Of a stretch of 64,000 bases of DNA, positions 1 through 9,276 are shown piece after piece (positions within the stretch are counted from its first letter, which is position 1; each line of letters opens with the position of its first letter). The stretch spans positions 124,001 to 188,000 of the forward strand of contig NZ_BDBI01000024.1 in assembly GCF_001612905.1 (NCBI RefSeq), read 5' to 3'. The stretch comes from Nocardia ignorata NBRC 108230 (GTDB lineage Bacteria; Actinomycetota; Actinomycetes; Mycobacteriales; Mycobacteriaceae). A program made the position numbers and the translations under genes. A model generated the notes under the pieces. It searched no databases, was not told the DNA's origin, and saw only the letters and a list, made by a program, of their open reading frames with translations.

Positions 1-3000
1 GCCAGCCGGTCGGCCGCCGACAGCCCGGCGGTGACGGCACGGGTGGATGTCGGGACGGCGGCGAGCAGCAGGGTACGCACCCCCGCGCGCATGGCGGCGG
101 CCTGTTCGGCGGGCGAACTCAGCACGCGCACGGCGACGCCTTCACCCTCGGGGACCAGGGCGGGGTAGCCGGTGACGGTCTGCCCGGCCACCTCGCGTCG
201 CACCGTCGGCGCGACGGCACCGAGCGACTCGGAGGTCCACACGGTGGCGGGCGCGCGTTCGGCACCGGCGGTGGCACGCGCGACGGACGCCGAAACCTGT
301 TCGGCCAGTTGGGTTTTCAGCTGTGCGAGGTTCTTGCTCTTGGCGAGCACCTTCCCGCTCTGATCGACGGCGGCGAAGGTCATCCGCAGGTGGTCCGGCA
401 GGGCGGCGGGGGAGAGGTCGTCTGCGCTGATGGTCACCGAACCGAGCCGTGACAGTTCGCGCGCCAACCCGATCCGCAACGGTTCCGCGCGAGGGGTGAG
501 CCCACGCAGGGCCGCCGACGCGAAGTCGGGCGCGGGAACCACCGCGCGGCGCAACGCCTTCGGCAGCGTCTTGATGTAGGCGGACGCGAGTTCCTCCCGC
601 ATGCCGGGAACCAGCCAATCGAAGCCCACCGCGCGCACGTGCGCGAGCTGCTCGACGGGGATGCGGACGGTGACACCGTCGTCGTCCTTGCCCGGCTCGA
701 ACTGATAGGTCAGCGGGAAGGAGAGCTCCCCCTGACGCCAGGCATCGGGGAAATCGGTGGGGTCGAGGGCGGCGGCACCCGCGTTGACCACGGTGTCGGT
801 CGAGAAGTCCAGCAGCCCTGGGTCTTTGCGTTCGGCCTTGCGCCACCAGGAGTCGAAGTGACGCACCGACACGACGTCGGCGGGGATGCGCTGGTCGTAG
901 AACTCGAACAGCACCTCGTCGTCGACGAGGATGTCGCGTCGGCGCGCTCGGTGCTCGAGGTCGGCCACGTCGTCGACGAGCGCTCGGTTGCGGGCGAAGA
1001 ACCCGTGCCGCGTCTGCCATTCACCCTGTACGAGGGCATGGCGGATGAACAGTTCACGCGACAGTTCCGGATCGATGCGCCCGTAGTCGACGGGGCGGCC
1101 GGTCACCAGCGGCACACCGTAGAGCGTGGCCCGCTCGTAGGCGCGAGCCGCACCACGCTTGGCCGACCAATGCGGTTCCGAATAGGTGCGTTTCACCAGG
1201 TCACCGGCGAGCCGCTCGGCCCACTCCGGTTCGATCCGCGCCGCGATGCGCCCCCACAGCCGCGAGGTCTCCACCAGTTCGGCCGCCATCACCCAGCGCG
1301 GCGGCTTCTTGGCCAGCGACGAGCCGGGGAAGATCATGAACTTGGCATTGCGTGCCCCGAGGAACTCCCGCGACTCCGCTTCCCGCACACCGAGATGCGA
1401 GAGCATGCCCGCCAGCAAGGACTGATGGATCTGCGCGCTCGGCCACGGCATCGCCGCCTCGGCCTCGGCCACCGCCGAATCAGCGGACCCCGCAGCATCT
1501 TTCGCGCCGGAGCGAGGGCCATCGGCTGGTGGCTGCCCGGCCCCACGGCCACGCGACTTGCGGCCACCCCGCCCCGGCTCGTCGCTACCGGAACGGTTGC
1601 CCCCGGTCGCCCCACCGGCACTCGTGGAATGTGTCTGAGCGCGTTGCGGTCTGCCACGGCCACGGCGACCGTCCGATGCTTGCTCGCCGTCTCCCGACGG
1701 CAGGTGGCCCGTGCTGTCCCACCCGAGCCCACGGGTGATGGTGCGCAGCTGGCCGTGCAGGTCCTGCCACTCGCGGATCCGCAGGTAGTGCAGGAACTCG
1801 TCGCGGCACATGCGGCGGAACTGGTTGGACGACAACGACCTGCGCTGCTCGGTCAGGTAGTCCCACAGGCGCAGGTAGGCCAGGAAGTCCGAACCGTCGA
1901 CGGTGAAGCGGGCATGCTGGGTGTCGGCGGCCTGCTGATGCTCCACGGGCCGTTCCCGCACGTCTTGGATCGACAGTGCCGCGACGATCACCAGCACCTC
2001 GTCGAGACAGCCGTTGCGGTTGGCCTCCACCAGCATGCGGGCCATGCGCGGATCGACCGGCAACTGTGCCATCTCCCGGCCGACCGGGGTCAGCGTGAGA
2101 TGCCCACCCGGTTGTTCCTCGCTGCCGACAGCCTTGGAGCTGCCGTGGGCGAGTGCGCCGAGTTCCTCGAGCAGCGCGATGCCGTCACGGATCGCACGCC
2201 GGTCGGGGGCCTCCACGAACGGGAAGCTCTCGATATCGCCGAGGCCGAGCGCGGTCATCTGCAGGATGACCGCCGCCAGATTGGTACGCAGGATCTCCGG
2301 TTCGGTGAACGCGGGCCGCGACTCGAAATCGTCTTCGGAGTACAGGCGGATGCAGATGCCGTCGGCGACACGACCACATCGACCCGAACGCTGCCGCGCC
2401 GAAGCCTGCGACACCGGTTCGATCGGCAGCCGCTGCACCTTGGTCCGCATCGAATAGCGCGAGATGCGTGCCGTACCCGGGTCGATGACGTACCGGATGC
2501 CCGGCACGGTCAGCGAAGTCTCGGCCACGTTGGTGGCGAGCACCACCCTTCGACCGGTATGCGGGGCGAACACCTTGTGCTGTTCGGCCGCCGACAGACG
2601 CGCGTAGAGGGGGACGATCTCGGTCCGCGGCAGTCTGAGGTCGCGCAGCGAATCGGCGGTGTCGCGGATCTCGCGTTCACCGGACAGGAACACCAGCACG
2701 TCACCGTCGCCCTCGGCGAACAGTTCGGTGACCGCGTCGCCGATGGCATCGGTCGGGTCGCGGTCGACTACGCGGGTGTCGTCCTCGTCGTCGGTGCCCG
2801 GCAGCTCCAAAGACAGAGGGCGATAACGGAGTTCGACCGGATAGGACCGGCCCGACACCTCGACGATCGGGGCCGGGGTGCCGTCGGCGGCGGCGAAGTG
2901 GCGGGCGAAGAGTTCGGGATCGATGGTCGCCGAGGTGATGATCACCTTGAGATCGGGCCGCTTCGGCAGCAACTGCCTCAGGTAGCCGAGCAGGAAGTCG

Positions 3001-3593
3001 ATATTGAGGCTGCGCTCGTGTGCCTCGTCGATGATGATCGTGTCGTAGCGGCGCAGCATCCGGTCGCGCTGGATCTCGGCGAGCAGGATGCCGTCGGTCA
3101 TGAGCTTGACCAGCGTGCGATCCGAGGCCTGATCGGTGAAGCGGACCGTGTACCCGACCACGTCGCCGAGTTCGGTGCCCAGCTCCTCGGCGATGCGTTC
3201 GGCGACCGTGCGCGCGGCCAGCCTGCGCGGCTGGGTGTGCCCGATGGTGCCGCGGATGCCGCGACCGAGTTCCAGGCAGATCTTGGGGATCTGGGTGGTC
3301 TTGCCCGAGCCGGTCTCACCGGCGACGATGACGACCTGGTTGGCGGCTATGGCGGCGGCGATGTCGTCGCGGCGCGCCGAGACCGGCAGCTGTTCGGGAT
3401 AGGTGATCGACGGAACCGCCGCGCGGCGATTCGCCACGCGAGTCTCGGCGGTGGCGATCTCGGCGTCCAGCGCGGGCAGGTCGTCGGGGCGCGCCCGGTC
3501 CAGTTTGCGCCGGAGCCGATGTTCGTCGCGCAGCGAGACCTCCGCCAGGCGGGTGCGCAGCGCGCGGGTTCCGGTGCTAGCTGTCCTGGTCAT
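1..3593 (-). CDS. hrpA: ATP-dependent RNA helicase HrpA (DEAH box), C-terminus outside the window
   Basis: About 1,197 residues are visible; E. coli-type HrpA is about 1,300, so only the C-terminal tail is lost off the left edge. Near the N-terminus there is a Walker A motif (GETGSGKTTQ) and a DEAH box (IIIDEAHERSL), followed by the helicase C and HA2/OB regions typical of DEAH RNA helicases. In E. coli this family acts in ribosome rescue and mRNA processing. The start is the ATG at 3593, about 10 nt downstream of a TAGGCT -10 box. Unusual: residues ~620-715 (1446-1734) form a Gly/Arg/Ser-rich, probably disordered insert between conserved helicase blocks. Identification is secure; the cellular role here is inferred. 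Confidence 0.96.
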   Translation of the reverse strand, partial: MTRTASTGTRALRTRLAEVSLRDEHRLRRKLDRARPDDLPALDAEIATAETRVANRRAAVPSITYPEQLPVSARRDDIAAAIAANQVVIVAGETGSGKTTQIPKICLELGRGIRGTIGHTQPRRLAARTVAERIAEELGTELGDVVGYTVRFTDQASDRTLVKLMTDGILLAEIQRDRMLRRYDTIIIDEAHERSLNIDFLLGYLRQLLPKRPDLKVIITSATIDPELFARHFAAADGTPAPIVEVSGRSYPVELRYRPLSLELPGTDDEDDTRVVDRDPTDAIGDAVTELFAEGDGDVLVFLSGEREIRDTADSLRDLRLPRTEIVPLYARLSAAEQHKVFAPHTGRRVVLATNVAETSLTVPGIRYVIDPGTARISRYSMRTKVQRLPIEPVSQASARQRSGRCGRVADGICIRLYSEDDFESRPAFTEPEILRTNLAAVILQMTALGLGDIESFPFVEAPDRRAIRDGIALLEELGALAHGSSKAVGSEEQPGGHLTLTPVGREMAQLPVDPRMARMLVEANRNGCLDEVLVIVAALSIQDVRERPVEHQQAADTQHARFTVDGSDFLAYLRLWDYLTEQRRSLSSNQFRRMCRDEFLHYLRIREWQDLHGQLRTITRGLGWDSTGHLPSGDGEQASDGRRGRGRPQRAQTHSTSAGGATGGNRSGSDEPGRGGRKSRGRGAGQPPADGPRSGAKDAAGSADSAVAEAEAAMPWPSAQIHQSLLAGMLSHLGVREAESREFLGARNAKFMIFPGSSLAKKPPRWVMAAELVETSRLWGRIAARIEPEWAERLAGDLVKRTYSEPHWSAKRGAARAYERATLYGVPLVTGRPVDYGRIDPELSRELFIRHALVQGEWQTRHGFFARNRALVDDVADLEHRARRRDILVDDEVLFEFYDQRIPADVVSVRHFDSWWRKAERKDPGLLDFSTDTVVNAGAAALDPTDFPDAWRQGELSFPLTYQFEPGKDDDGVTVRIPVEQLAHVRAVGFDWLVPGMREELASAYIKTLPKALRRAVVPAPDFASAALRGLTPRAEPLRIGLARELSRLGSVTISADDLSPAALPDHLRMTFAAVDQSGKVLAKSKNLAQLKTQLAEQVSASVARATAGAERAPATVWTSESLGAVAPTVRREVAGQTVTGYPALVPEGEGVAVRVLSSPAEQAAAMRAGVRTLLLAAVPTSTRAVTAGLSAADRL

Positions 3594-3603
3594 TGCGTCT
3601 ACC

Positions 3604-3609
3604 AGCCTA
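3604..3609 (-). promoter_or_regulatory. Candidate -10 box of hrpA
   Basis: TAGGCT on the minus strand, 10 nt before the hrpA ATG. It would give a leader of only a few bases. Read by eye; no convincing -35. Confidence 0.4.
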
Positions 3610-3800
3610 GCGAAGCACGCCACCGGTTTTCCCGGCGCGCCCGTCGACGGCGGCGTGCTGCACCCGGATCACCGACATCGCGTGCGAAGATACGACCAGG
3701 CCGGCGCCGGTCTCGGCGCGTCCCCGCCTCTGGACTGACCGAAGGGGTGCGACGAAGGAGTGCCCGTAGGAGGGACGAGGCGGGGGTTCAGCGCCGAGAA

Positions 3801-3817
3801 CCGCGGCGCCAGCCGCC
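3801..3817. repeat. Extragenic hairpin repeat, copy 1
   Basis: The 17-mer CCGCGGCGCCAGCCGCC contains a perfect GCGGC-GCCA-GCCGC hairpin. The same 17-mer, also preceded by an AGAA-type sequence, occurs at 54187-54203 in another intergenic gap. This looks like a short REP-like dispersed element. This copy lies just before the Pr6Pr gene. Confidence 0.5.
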
Positions 3818-3835
3818 ATAGACACAGGAGGCCGG

Positions 3836-4489
3836 ATGAGGGGCTCGGTGCGCACGGCGTGGTGGATCAGGGCATACCGGATCGGCTTCGGAGTGCTCGG
3901 TCTCGTCGCCCTGCTGTGGATTCCCCTGCGCAACCTGGACTCGCCGACATTCTCGATCGCGAACTACTTCAGTTACTTCACCATCGAGTCCAACATCCTG
4001 GCCGTGCTCGTGCTGCTCGTCGGCGGCCTGCTCGCGCCGCAGGGACGCGGCTGGCAGGTGGTGCGCGGCGCGGTGACGCTGTACATGCTCATCACGATGG
4101 TGGTGTACGCGGTCCTGCTGGCCAATATCGACGTGATGCTCACCGACAAGTGGATCAACGACATCATGCACCGGTACCTGCCGCTCGTCCTCGTCGCGGA
4201 CTGGGTGCTGGTCGCCATGGGGCGCCGACTGGCGACGACGCCCGAGCTGGTGGGGAAGTGGCTCATCTTCCCGCTGCTCTACGGTGCCTACACGCTGATC
4301 CGCGGCCCGATCGTCGACTGGTACCCGTACCCGTTCATCGATCCGCGCCACCAGGGCTACCTGTCGATGACGCTCGGCCTGATCGTGTTGAGCATCGTGT
4401 TCGCGGTGCTCGCGGTTGCCATGGCGTCGCTGGGTGACATGCCCGCGTGGTGGAGGGCCCGACGAGCGCGCGAGGGCGAGCCGGTGTAA
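3836..4489 (+). CDS. Pr6Pr-family integral membrane protein
   Basis: 217 residues with about six hydrophobic segments (around residues 15-35, 45-65, 78-98, 112-130, 142-158 and 175-198). Conserved features include FSYFTIESN in the first loop and HRYLPLVLVADW later, the pattern of the actinobacterial Pr6Pr family of predicted membrane proteins. Its biochemical role is unknown; related eukaryotic AIG1/ADTRP-like proteins are lipid hydrolases, but I cannot confirm that chemistry here. It ends 10 nt before the aminotransferase gene and is probably co-transcribed with it. The start ATG is the first in frame after a GAGG-like site. Confidence 0.75.
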   Translation: MRGSVRTAWWIRAYRIGFGVLGLVALLWIPLRNLDSPTFSIANYFSYFTIESNILAVLVLLVGGLLAPQGRGWQVVRGAVTLYMLITMVVYAVLLANIDVMLTDKWINDIMHRYLPLVLVADWVLVAMGRRLATTPELVGKWLIFPLLYGAYTLIRGPIVDWYPYPFIDPRHQGYLSMTLGLIVLSIVFAVLAVAMASLGDMPAWWRARRAREGEPV

Positions 4490-4499
4490 GTGTGGAGCC

Positions 4500-5723
4500 A
4501 TGAATGCGCTCTGGCATGGATTCGCCGATATGGGTGCCGTCACTCGTGACGGTGCGTTCGTTGTGGCTCGAGGTGACGGTGCCTACGTCTACGACACCGA
4601 GGGCAACCGGTACCTCGACGCCACCGCGGGTCTGTGGTTCGCCAATGTGGGACACGGTCGCGGGGAGATCGCCGACGCGGTCGCCGAGCAGTTGCGCACC
4701 ATCGCCCACTACTCGAACTTCGGTGACCTCACCGAGCCCGCCACCCAGGAGCTCGCCGAGAAGCTGTCGGCCATCGCGCCCGTGCCCGGTAGCAAGATCT
4801 TCTTCACCTCCGGTGGTTCGGACTCGGTGGAGACCGCCGCGAAACTGGCGCGGCGCTACTGGCACGAACAGGGCCGCGCCGACAAGAAGATCCTGGTCGG
4901 GCGACGCCTGGCCTACCACGGCATGCACTACGCGAGCACCTCGCTCGGCGGTCTGACCCCGAACAAGGAGGGCTACGGCGTCCTGGTCGAGGACACCCGC
5001 ACCGTCGAATGGAACGACGCCAAGGCGTTGCTCGCGCTGATCGAGGACATCGGCGCGGAACGGATCGCGGCGTTCTTCTGCGAACCGATCATCGGTGCCG
5101 GTGGGGTGTACCTGCCGCCCGAGGGATACCTGGCCGAGGTGCGCCAGATCTGCCGCGACCACGACATCCTGTTCGTCGCCGACGAGGTGGTCACCGGCTT
5201 CGGGCGGATCGGTGGCTCCTGGTTCGCCTCCACCCGCTTCGACCTGCGACCCGATCTGATGACCACCGCCAAGGGCCTCACCTCCGGCTATCTGCCGATG
5301 GGTGCGGTGTTCATCGCCCCGCACCTGGCCGAGCCGTTCTACGCCGGTGGTGTGTGGTTCCGGCACGGGTACACCTACGGCGGGCACGCCGGTGCGGCCG
5401 CGGCGGCGCTGGCCAATCTCGCCATCGTCGAACGTGAGGGTCTGCTCGAGGAAGCGGCCCGGCTCGAGACCACCCTGCACACCGCCCTGGCCCCGTTGGC
5501 CGATCACCCGCGCGTGGCGGAGGTCCGCAGCGGTCTCGGTGCGGTGGCGGCCGTCCAGCTGGCCGACCCCTCCGAAGGCCCCGGCTTGGTGAAAGCCCTT
5601 CGTGCCCAGGGGATCTCGGGTCGTGCTGCCGGAGCGGGCGCCATGCAGATCTCCCCGTCCTTCGTGATGACCGACGCCCAGGTGGCCGAACTCGCCGAAG
5701 GGTTGTCGCGCGCCCTGGACTGA
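4500..5723 (+). CDS. Class III PLP-dependent aminotransferase (omega-amino acid:pyruvate type)
   Basis: 407 residues with the full class III fold. It shows SGGSDSVETAAKLAR for phosphate binding, the DEVVTGFGRIG motif around the PLP-contacting Asp, and the Schiff-base lysine in MTTAKGLTSGYLPMG. Such enzymes move the amino group of omega-amino acids, putrescine or beta-alanine to pyruvate or 2-oxoglutarate; the exact substrate cannot be read from sequence. The start is the ATG at 4500, preceded by GTGGAG; longer in-frame upstream options overlap the Pr6Pr gene and lack family similarity. It follows the Pr6Pr gene by 10 nt. Confidence 0.9.
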   Translation: MNALWHGFADMGAVTRDGAFVVARGDGAYVYDTEGNRYLDATAGLWFANVGHGRGEIADAVAEQLRTIAHYSNFGDLTEPATQELAEKLSAIAPVPGSKIFFTSGGSDSVETAAKLARRYWHEQGRADKKILVGRRLAYHGMHYASTSLGGLTPNKEGYGVLVEDTRTVEWNDAKALLALIEDIGAERIAAFFCEPIIGAGGVYLPPEGYLAEVRQICRDHDILFVADEVVTGFGRIGGSWFASTRFDLRPDLMTTAKGLTSGYLPMGAVFIAPHLAEPFYAGGVWFRHGYTYGGHAGAAAAALANLAIVEREGLLEEAARLETTLHTALAPLADHPRVAEVRSGLGAVAAVQLADPSEGPGLVKALRAQGISGRAAGAGAMQISPSFVMTDAQVAELAEGLSRALD

Positions 5724-5817
5724 TGCGCCGCACCGGCCCGTCGGCGAAACTCGCTGGCGGGCCGGGCGATCCGCCCGATACTCTCCTGCTCCGACGAAGG
5801 CAGGGGAGGGAACCACG

Positions 5818-6876
5818 TTGCAGGCATCCGTCACGGTGACACCGGACCAGCTACCGGAGCTACTGCTGCATGTCGCCGTGGTACGGCCCGTATTCCTCTG
5901 GGGCGCACCGGGAATCGGGAAGAGCTCGCTGGTGCGCACCTTCGCCGACTCACTCGGCCTCGACTGTGTGACCCTGCTCGGCACCCAGCTCGCACCCGAG
6001 GATCTCATCGGGGTGCCCCAGATCGTGGACGGCCGCAGCCGGTTCGCGCCGCCGGAACTGATCGCCCGCGCCCAGCCCTACTGCCTGTTCCTCGACGAAC
6101 TCAACGCCGCCTCACCCGAGGTGCAGAAGTCGTTCTACTCCCTGATCCTGGATCGGCGCATCGGCACCTACGAACTGCCCGAGGGATCTGTGGTGATCGG
6201 GGCGGGCAACCGGGCCACCGACAACGCGCTGGCCCGCCCGATGGCCTCGGCGCTGGTCAACCGCATGGTGCACCTGCATCTGCGCGCCGACGTGGACGAC
6301 TGGCTGAAATGGGCTGCCGTCAACGACATCCATCCGTGGGTGATCCGCTACCTCACCCAGCGCCCCGACCACCTGTGGTCGGCACCGCCCAAAACCGAGG
6401 CGCCCTTCTCCACCCCGCGTGGGTGGCACATGCTCTCCGACGCGCTGTACTCCTGCGGCGACGACATCGACGACACCACGCTGAATGTGCTGGCCACCGG
6501 CACTCTCACCCTCGGCCACGCCTCCGGCTTCCGCGCCTTCGTCAAGACCGTGCGCCACGCCTTCGACCTCGACGCCGTCTTCAAGGGCGATGCCGCCTGG
6601 CCGCGCGATCCGGCCGACCGCGACCTGCTGTACTTCCTGGCCGAGACGATGCGGGCCCGCCTCGTGAAGGAACTGCCCGGCGACCGCGAGCACACCTCCG
6701 CCGCGGTGCGCCGGTTCGTGTTGCGCGCCAAGTCGCTGCTCGTGGAGCTGGCCGAGATCTCGGTGGAATGCGCGCAGTTGGTGATCGCCGCCGATGCCGA
6801 GGGCGTGCCGGTGCTGCCGTCGTGGTTCCTCATCGAGGTGTCGCGTGACCTGCCGCGACTGGCCGCGCGGCGCTGA
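5818..6876 (+). CDS. MoxR-type AAA+ ATPase
   Basis: 352 residues. Walker A is GAPGIGKSS and Walker B is CLFLDELNAASPE, with sensor residues in GAGNRATDNALARPM, as in the MoxR/RavA clade of AAA+ chaperones. MoxR proteins usually act on a neighbouring von Willebrand A (VWA) protein to mature or insert metals into a target. The partner here is the gene starting 2 nt downstream. The start is a TTG at 5818 behind a good AGGGGAGGG ribosome-binding site. Cytoplasmic; the target protein is unknown. Confidence 0.88.
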   Translation: MQASVTVTPDQLPELLLHVAVVRPVFLWGAPGIGKSSLVRTFADSLGLDCVTLLGTQLAPEDLIGVPQIVDGRSRFAPPELIARAQPYCLFLDELNAASPEVQKSFYSLILDRRIGTYELPEGSVVIGAGNRATDNALARPMASALVNRMVHLHLRADVDDWLKWAAVNDIHPWVIRYLTQRPDHLWSAPPKTEAPFSTPRGWHMLSDALYSCGDDIDDTTLNVLATGTLTLGHASGFRAFVKTVRHAFDLDAVFKGDAAWPRDPADRDLLYFLAETMRARLVKELPGDREHTSAAVRRFVLRAKSLLVELAEISVECAQLVIAADAEGVPVLPSWFLIEVSRDLPRLAARR

Positions 6877-6878
6877 GC

Positions 6879-8690
6879 ATGGGTGCACGCAAGACGCGCC
6901 GGATCGACCCGTGGTACCAGGCTGTTCAGGACGGGTGGGCGATCGTGCGCGCCCACCCGGCGTTGCGCCCGCTAGCCGGTCAGCTCTACCAGTCGGACAA
7001 GCGCGCACCGCGTGAGATGTGGGCACGGCTGGCGGGCGGCCGTCTCGAGTACCACCCGAATCGGCGTGCCACGGCGCAGGAATGGGCGTGGACCTTCGCG
7101 CATTGCCTGCTGCACGCCGGATTCGGGCACCTCGATCCGCGTAATACCGTGCCGACCAACATCATCGGGCTGGCCAGCGACGACGCGTGGTTCTCCTCCC
7201 GGGTACGCGCACCGCATCCGGTGTACCGCGCCGCGTGCTGCGCCGCCGTCGACACCTACCTGGCGACGATGAAAATCGGCACCCCGCCCGATCCCGTGCC
7301 GCCCGCCTTGGCCGACGAGCACGCCGCCGCGGCGCGCTGGCACGACACCGCGGTGCCGGACGCGTTCGCGCGCACCGGACCTCCCGACTTCCTGCTCACC
7401 GACGCCGAGACGGCGGCCCGCGTCGACGCGCCTGCCCGGTTCGCGGCGGGGGTGTCCGACGCCGCCCGTGCCGCCCTGGCCACGGCCGGTGGCGACCACA
7501 CACCCGAGGGGAAGCGGCCGCGTACACAGTGGGACGCGGCCCTCGGCTGGTTCGTCTCGTCGTTCCCGTTGCTCGGTGCCCTCGCCGCCGGGATGACCGT
7601 GGTCGCCGATGTGGAAGTGGTTCGGGCCGCGGATATCTCGATCGCCGCGGTGAACGCCGACGCCGCCGAGATCTATGTGAATCCCTATGCCGGGCTGAGT
7701 GAGGAGGAATGGCGGTTCGTGCTCGCGCACGAGATGCTGCACGCGGCCCTGCGCCACGGCGAACGGGCGGACTGGCGCGACCACTACCTGTTCAATGTCG
7801 CCTGCGATTACGTCGTCAACGGCTGGCTGGTGGAGATGAACGTAGGGCAGATGCCCGAAGGACTGCTCTACGACCCGGAACTGAAAGGGTGTTCGGCCGA
7901 GGAGATCTACGACCGCATCGCCGGCGATCTGCGCCGGATACGCAAGCTCGCCACGCTGCGCGGTCGCGGACGCGGCGATGTACTCGGCGAACCCCTGCCG
8001 CATCCCGGCAGCGCGGGCCGCTACGTCGACCTCGACGAGTACTACCGCAACGCGCTGGTCACCGGACTGGCTTATCACACGAACAGCGGTCGCGGACATG
8101 TTCCCGCCGCGTTGGAGCAGGCGATTCGCGCCCTCGATCAGCCACCGCTGCCATGGGACGCGCGGCTGGCCCAATGGTTCGACGAGCACATACCCACCGT
8201 CGACAAACGCCGCAGCTACGCCCGCGCCTCCCGCAGACAGGCGGCCACCCCCGACATCCCGCGCCCGGCGTGGGTGCGGCCGGAGGAGAACGTGCGCCTG
8301 CCGACCTTCGGTGTGGTGCTCGATACCTCGCTGTCGATGAACGTCACCCTGCTCGGCAAGGGTCTCGGCGCCATCGCCTCGTACGCGCTGGCCAGGGATG
8401 TGCCACGCGCCCGTGTCGTCTACTGCGACGCCGCACCCTACGACGCGGGATACGTCGCGGTGGAAGAGATCGCCGCCGGAATGCGCGTGCGCGGACGGGG
8501 CGGCACGGTGCTGCAACCCGCCGTCCGGCTCCTCGAACGCGCCGAGGACTTTCCGGCCGACGGCCCGATTCTCGTCATCACCGACGGCGACTGCGACCCG
8601 TTACGCATCCGCGGCGAACACGCCTTCCTGATCCCCGCGGGCGCGTCCCTGCCCTTCACCCCGAAAGGCCCGGTGTTCAGGATCCGGTGA
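6879..8690 (+). CDS. VWA-like / DUF2201 putative metallopeptidase
   Basis: 603 residues. The central part has a zinc-protease-like motif, AHEMLHAALRHGER (His284, Glu285, His288), followed by a conserved Asn/Tyr-rich stretch, as in the putative metallopeptidase domain paired with DUF2201. The C-terminal ~130 residues form a VWA-like domain with a complete DxSxS metal-ion site (Asp482, LDTSLSMN). It sits 2 nt after the MoxR ATPase, so the two form a MoxR/VWA operon. Such pairs are thought to be maturation or chaperone systems; whether the HExxH is catalytic is unproven. The end overlaps the convergent GNAT gene by 14 nt. Confidence 0.85.
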   Translation: MGARKTRRIDPWYQAVQDGWAIVRAHPALRPLAGQLYQSDKRAPREMWARLAGGRLEYHPNRRATAQEWAWTFAHCLLHAGFGHLDPRNTVPTNIIGLASDDAWFSSRVRAPHPVYRAACCAAVDTYLATMKIGTPPDPVPPALADEHAAAARWHDTAVPDAFARTGPPDFLLTDAETAARVDAPARFAAGVSDAARAALATAGGDHTPEGKRPRTQWDAALGWFVSSFPLLGALAAGMTVVADVEVVRAADISIAAVNADAAEIYVNPYAGLSEEEWRFVLAHEMLHAALRHGERADWRDHYLFNVACDYVVNGWLVEMNVGQMPEGLLYDPELKGCSAEEIYDRIAGDLRRIRKLATLRGRGRGDVLGEPLPHPGSAGRYVDLDEYYRNALVTGLAYHTNSGRGHVPAALEQAIRALDQPPLPWDARLAQWFDEHIPTVDKRRSYARASRRQAATPDIPRPAWVRPEENVRLPTFGVVLDTSLSMNVTLLGKGLGAIASYALARDVPRARVVYCDAAPYDAGYVAVEEIAAGMRVRGRGGTVLQPAVRLLERAEDFPADGPILVITDGDCDPLRIRGEHAFLIPAGASLPFTPKGPVFRIR

Positions 8691-9174
8691 CGGCCAGTTC
8701 GAGGGTGAAGAACTGGCTGTACGGATCGAGGGTGTAGTCGGCGAACGGCTCGCATTCGACGAAGCCGTGCCGCAGATACAGGCGCCGGGCCGGGGCGAAG
8801 AACTCGCTCGTCCCGGTCTCCAAGCTCAAGCGCCGGTATCCGCGCCGCTCGGCCTCCGCGATCAGGTGGGCGAGCACCGCGGCGGCGACACCGCGACCGG
8901 TGAATCCGGCGGCGGTCCGCATGGACTTGATCTCGCCGTGCTCGGGATCCAGCTCCTTCAGGGCACCGCAGCCGACAAGCACCGGCCCCGACCACGCGCT
9001 CCACACGGTGACCGCCCGATCGCGCAACCCGGTCAGGTCGAGGGCGTGCATGCTGCACGCGGGAGAGTTGCCCGCCATTTCGGTGTGGTGCTCGGTGAGC
9101 AGGGTGGTGATCTGCTCGCCGGTGAGGTCGTCGACGGCGAGGGTGAGCTGCTCCGCCCGGGTGGTGTCGTGCAT
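8677..9174 (-). CDS. GNAT-family N-acetyltransferase
   Basis: 165 residues with a GNAT core: the acetyl-CoA pyrophosphate-binding loop is TGRGVAAAVLAHLIAEA, preceded by the EIKSMRTAA strand. The C-terminal YLRHGFVECEPFADY resembles the YjgM/YsnE-like small acetyltransferases. The substrate is not predictable. It is convergent with the VWA gene. ATG start at 9174. Confidence 0.85.
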   Translation of the reverse strand: MHDTTRAEQLTLAVDDLTGEQITTLLTEHHTEMAGNSPACSMHALDLTGLRDRAVTVWSAWSGPVLVGCGALKELDPEHGEIKSMRTAAGFTGRGVAAAVLAHLIAEAERRGYRRLSLETGTSEFFAPARRLYLRHGFVECEPFADYTLDPYSQFFTLELAVTGS

Positions 9175-9276
9175 CGGTCCATTGTGCCCGGGGCGGATAC
9201 GACGCGGGAAAACGGCACACGGCCGGGGTGGGCGATGCGACTATGAGGACGAGGGGCGAGCCGAAGGTGGTGGGGC

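Noticed and set aside
639..3821. Long open frame on the plus strand opposite hrpA
   Set aside because: It is a high-GC shadow: the minus-strand frame carries all helicase motifs, while this translation is His/Gly/Asp-rich with no domain.
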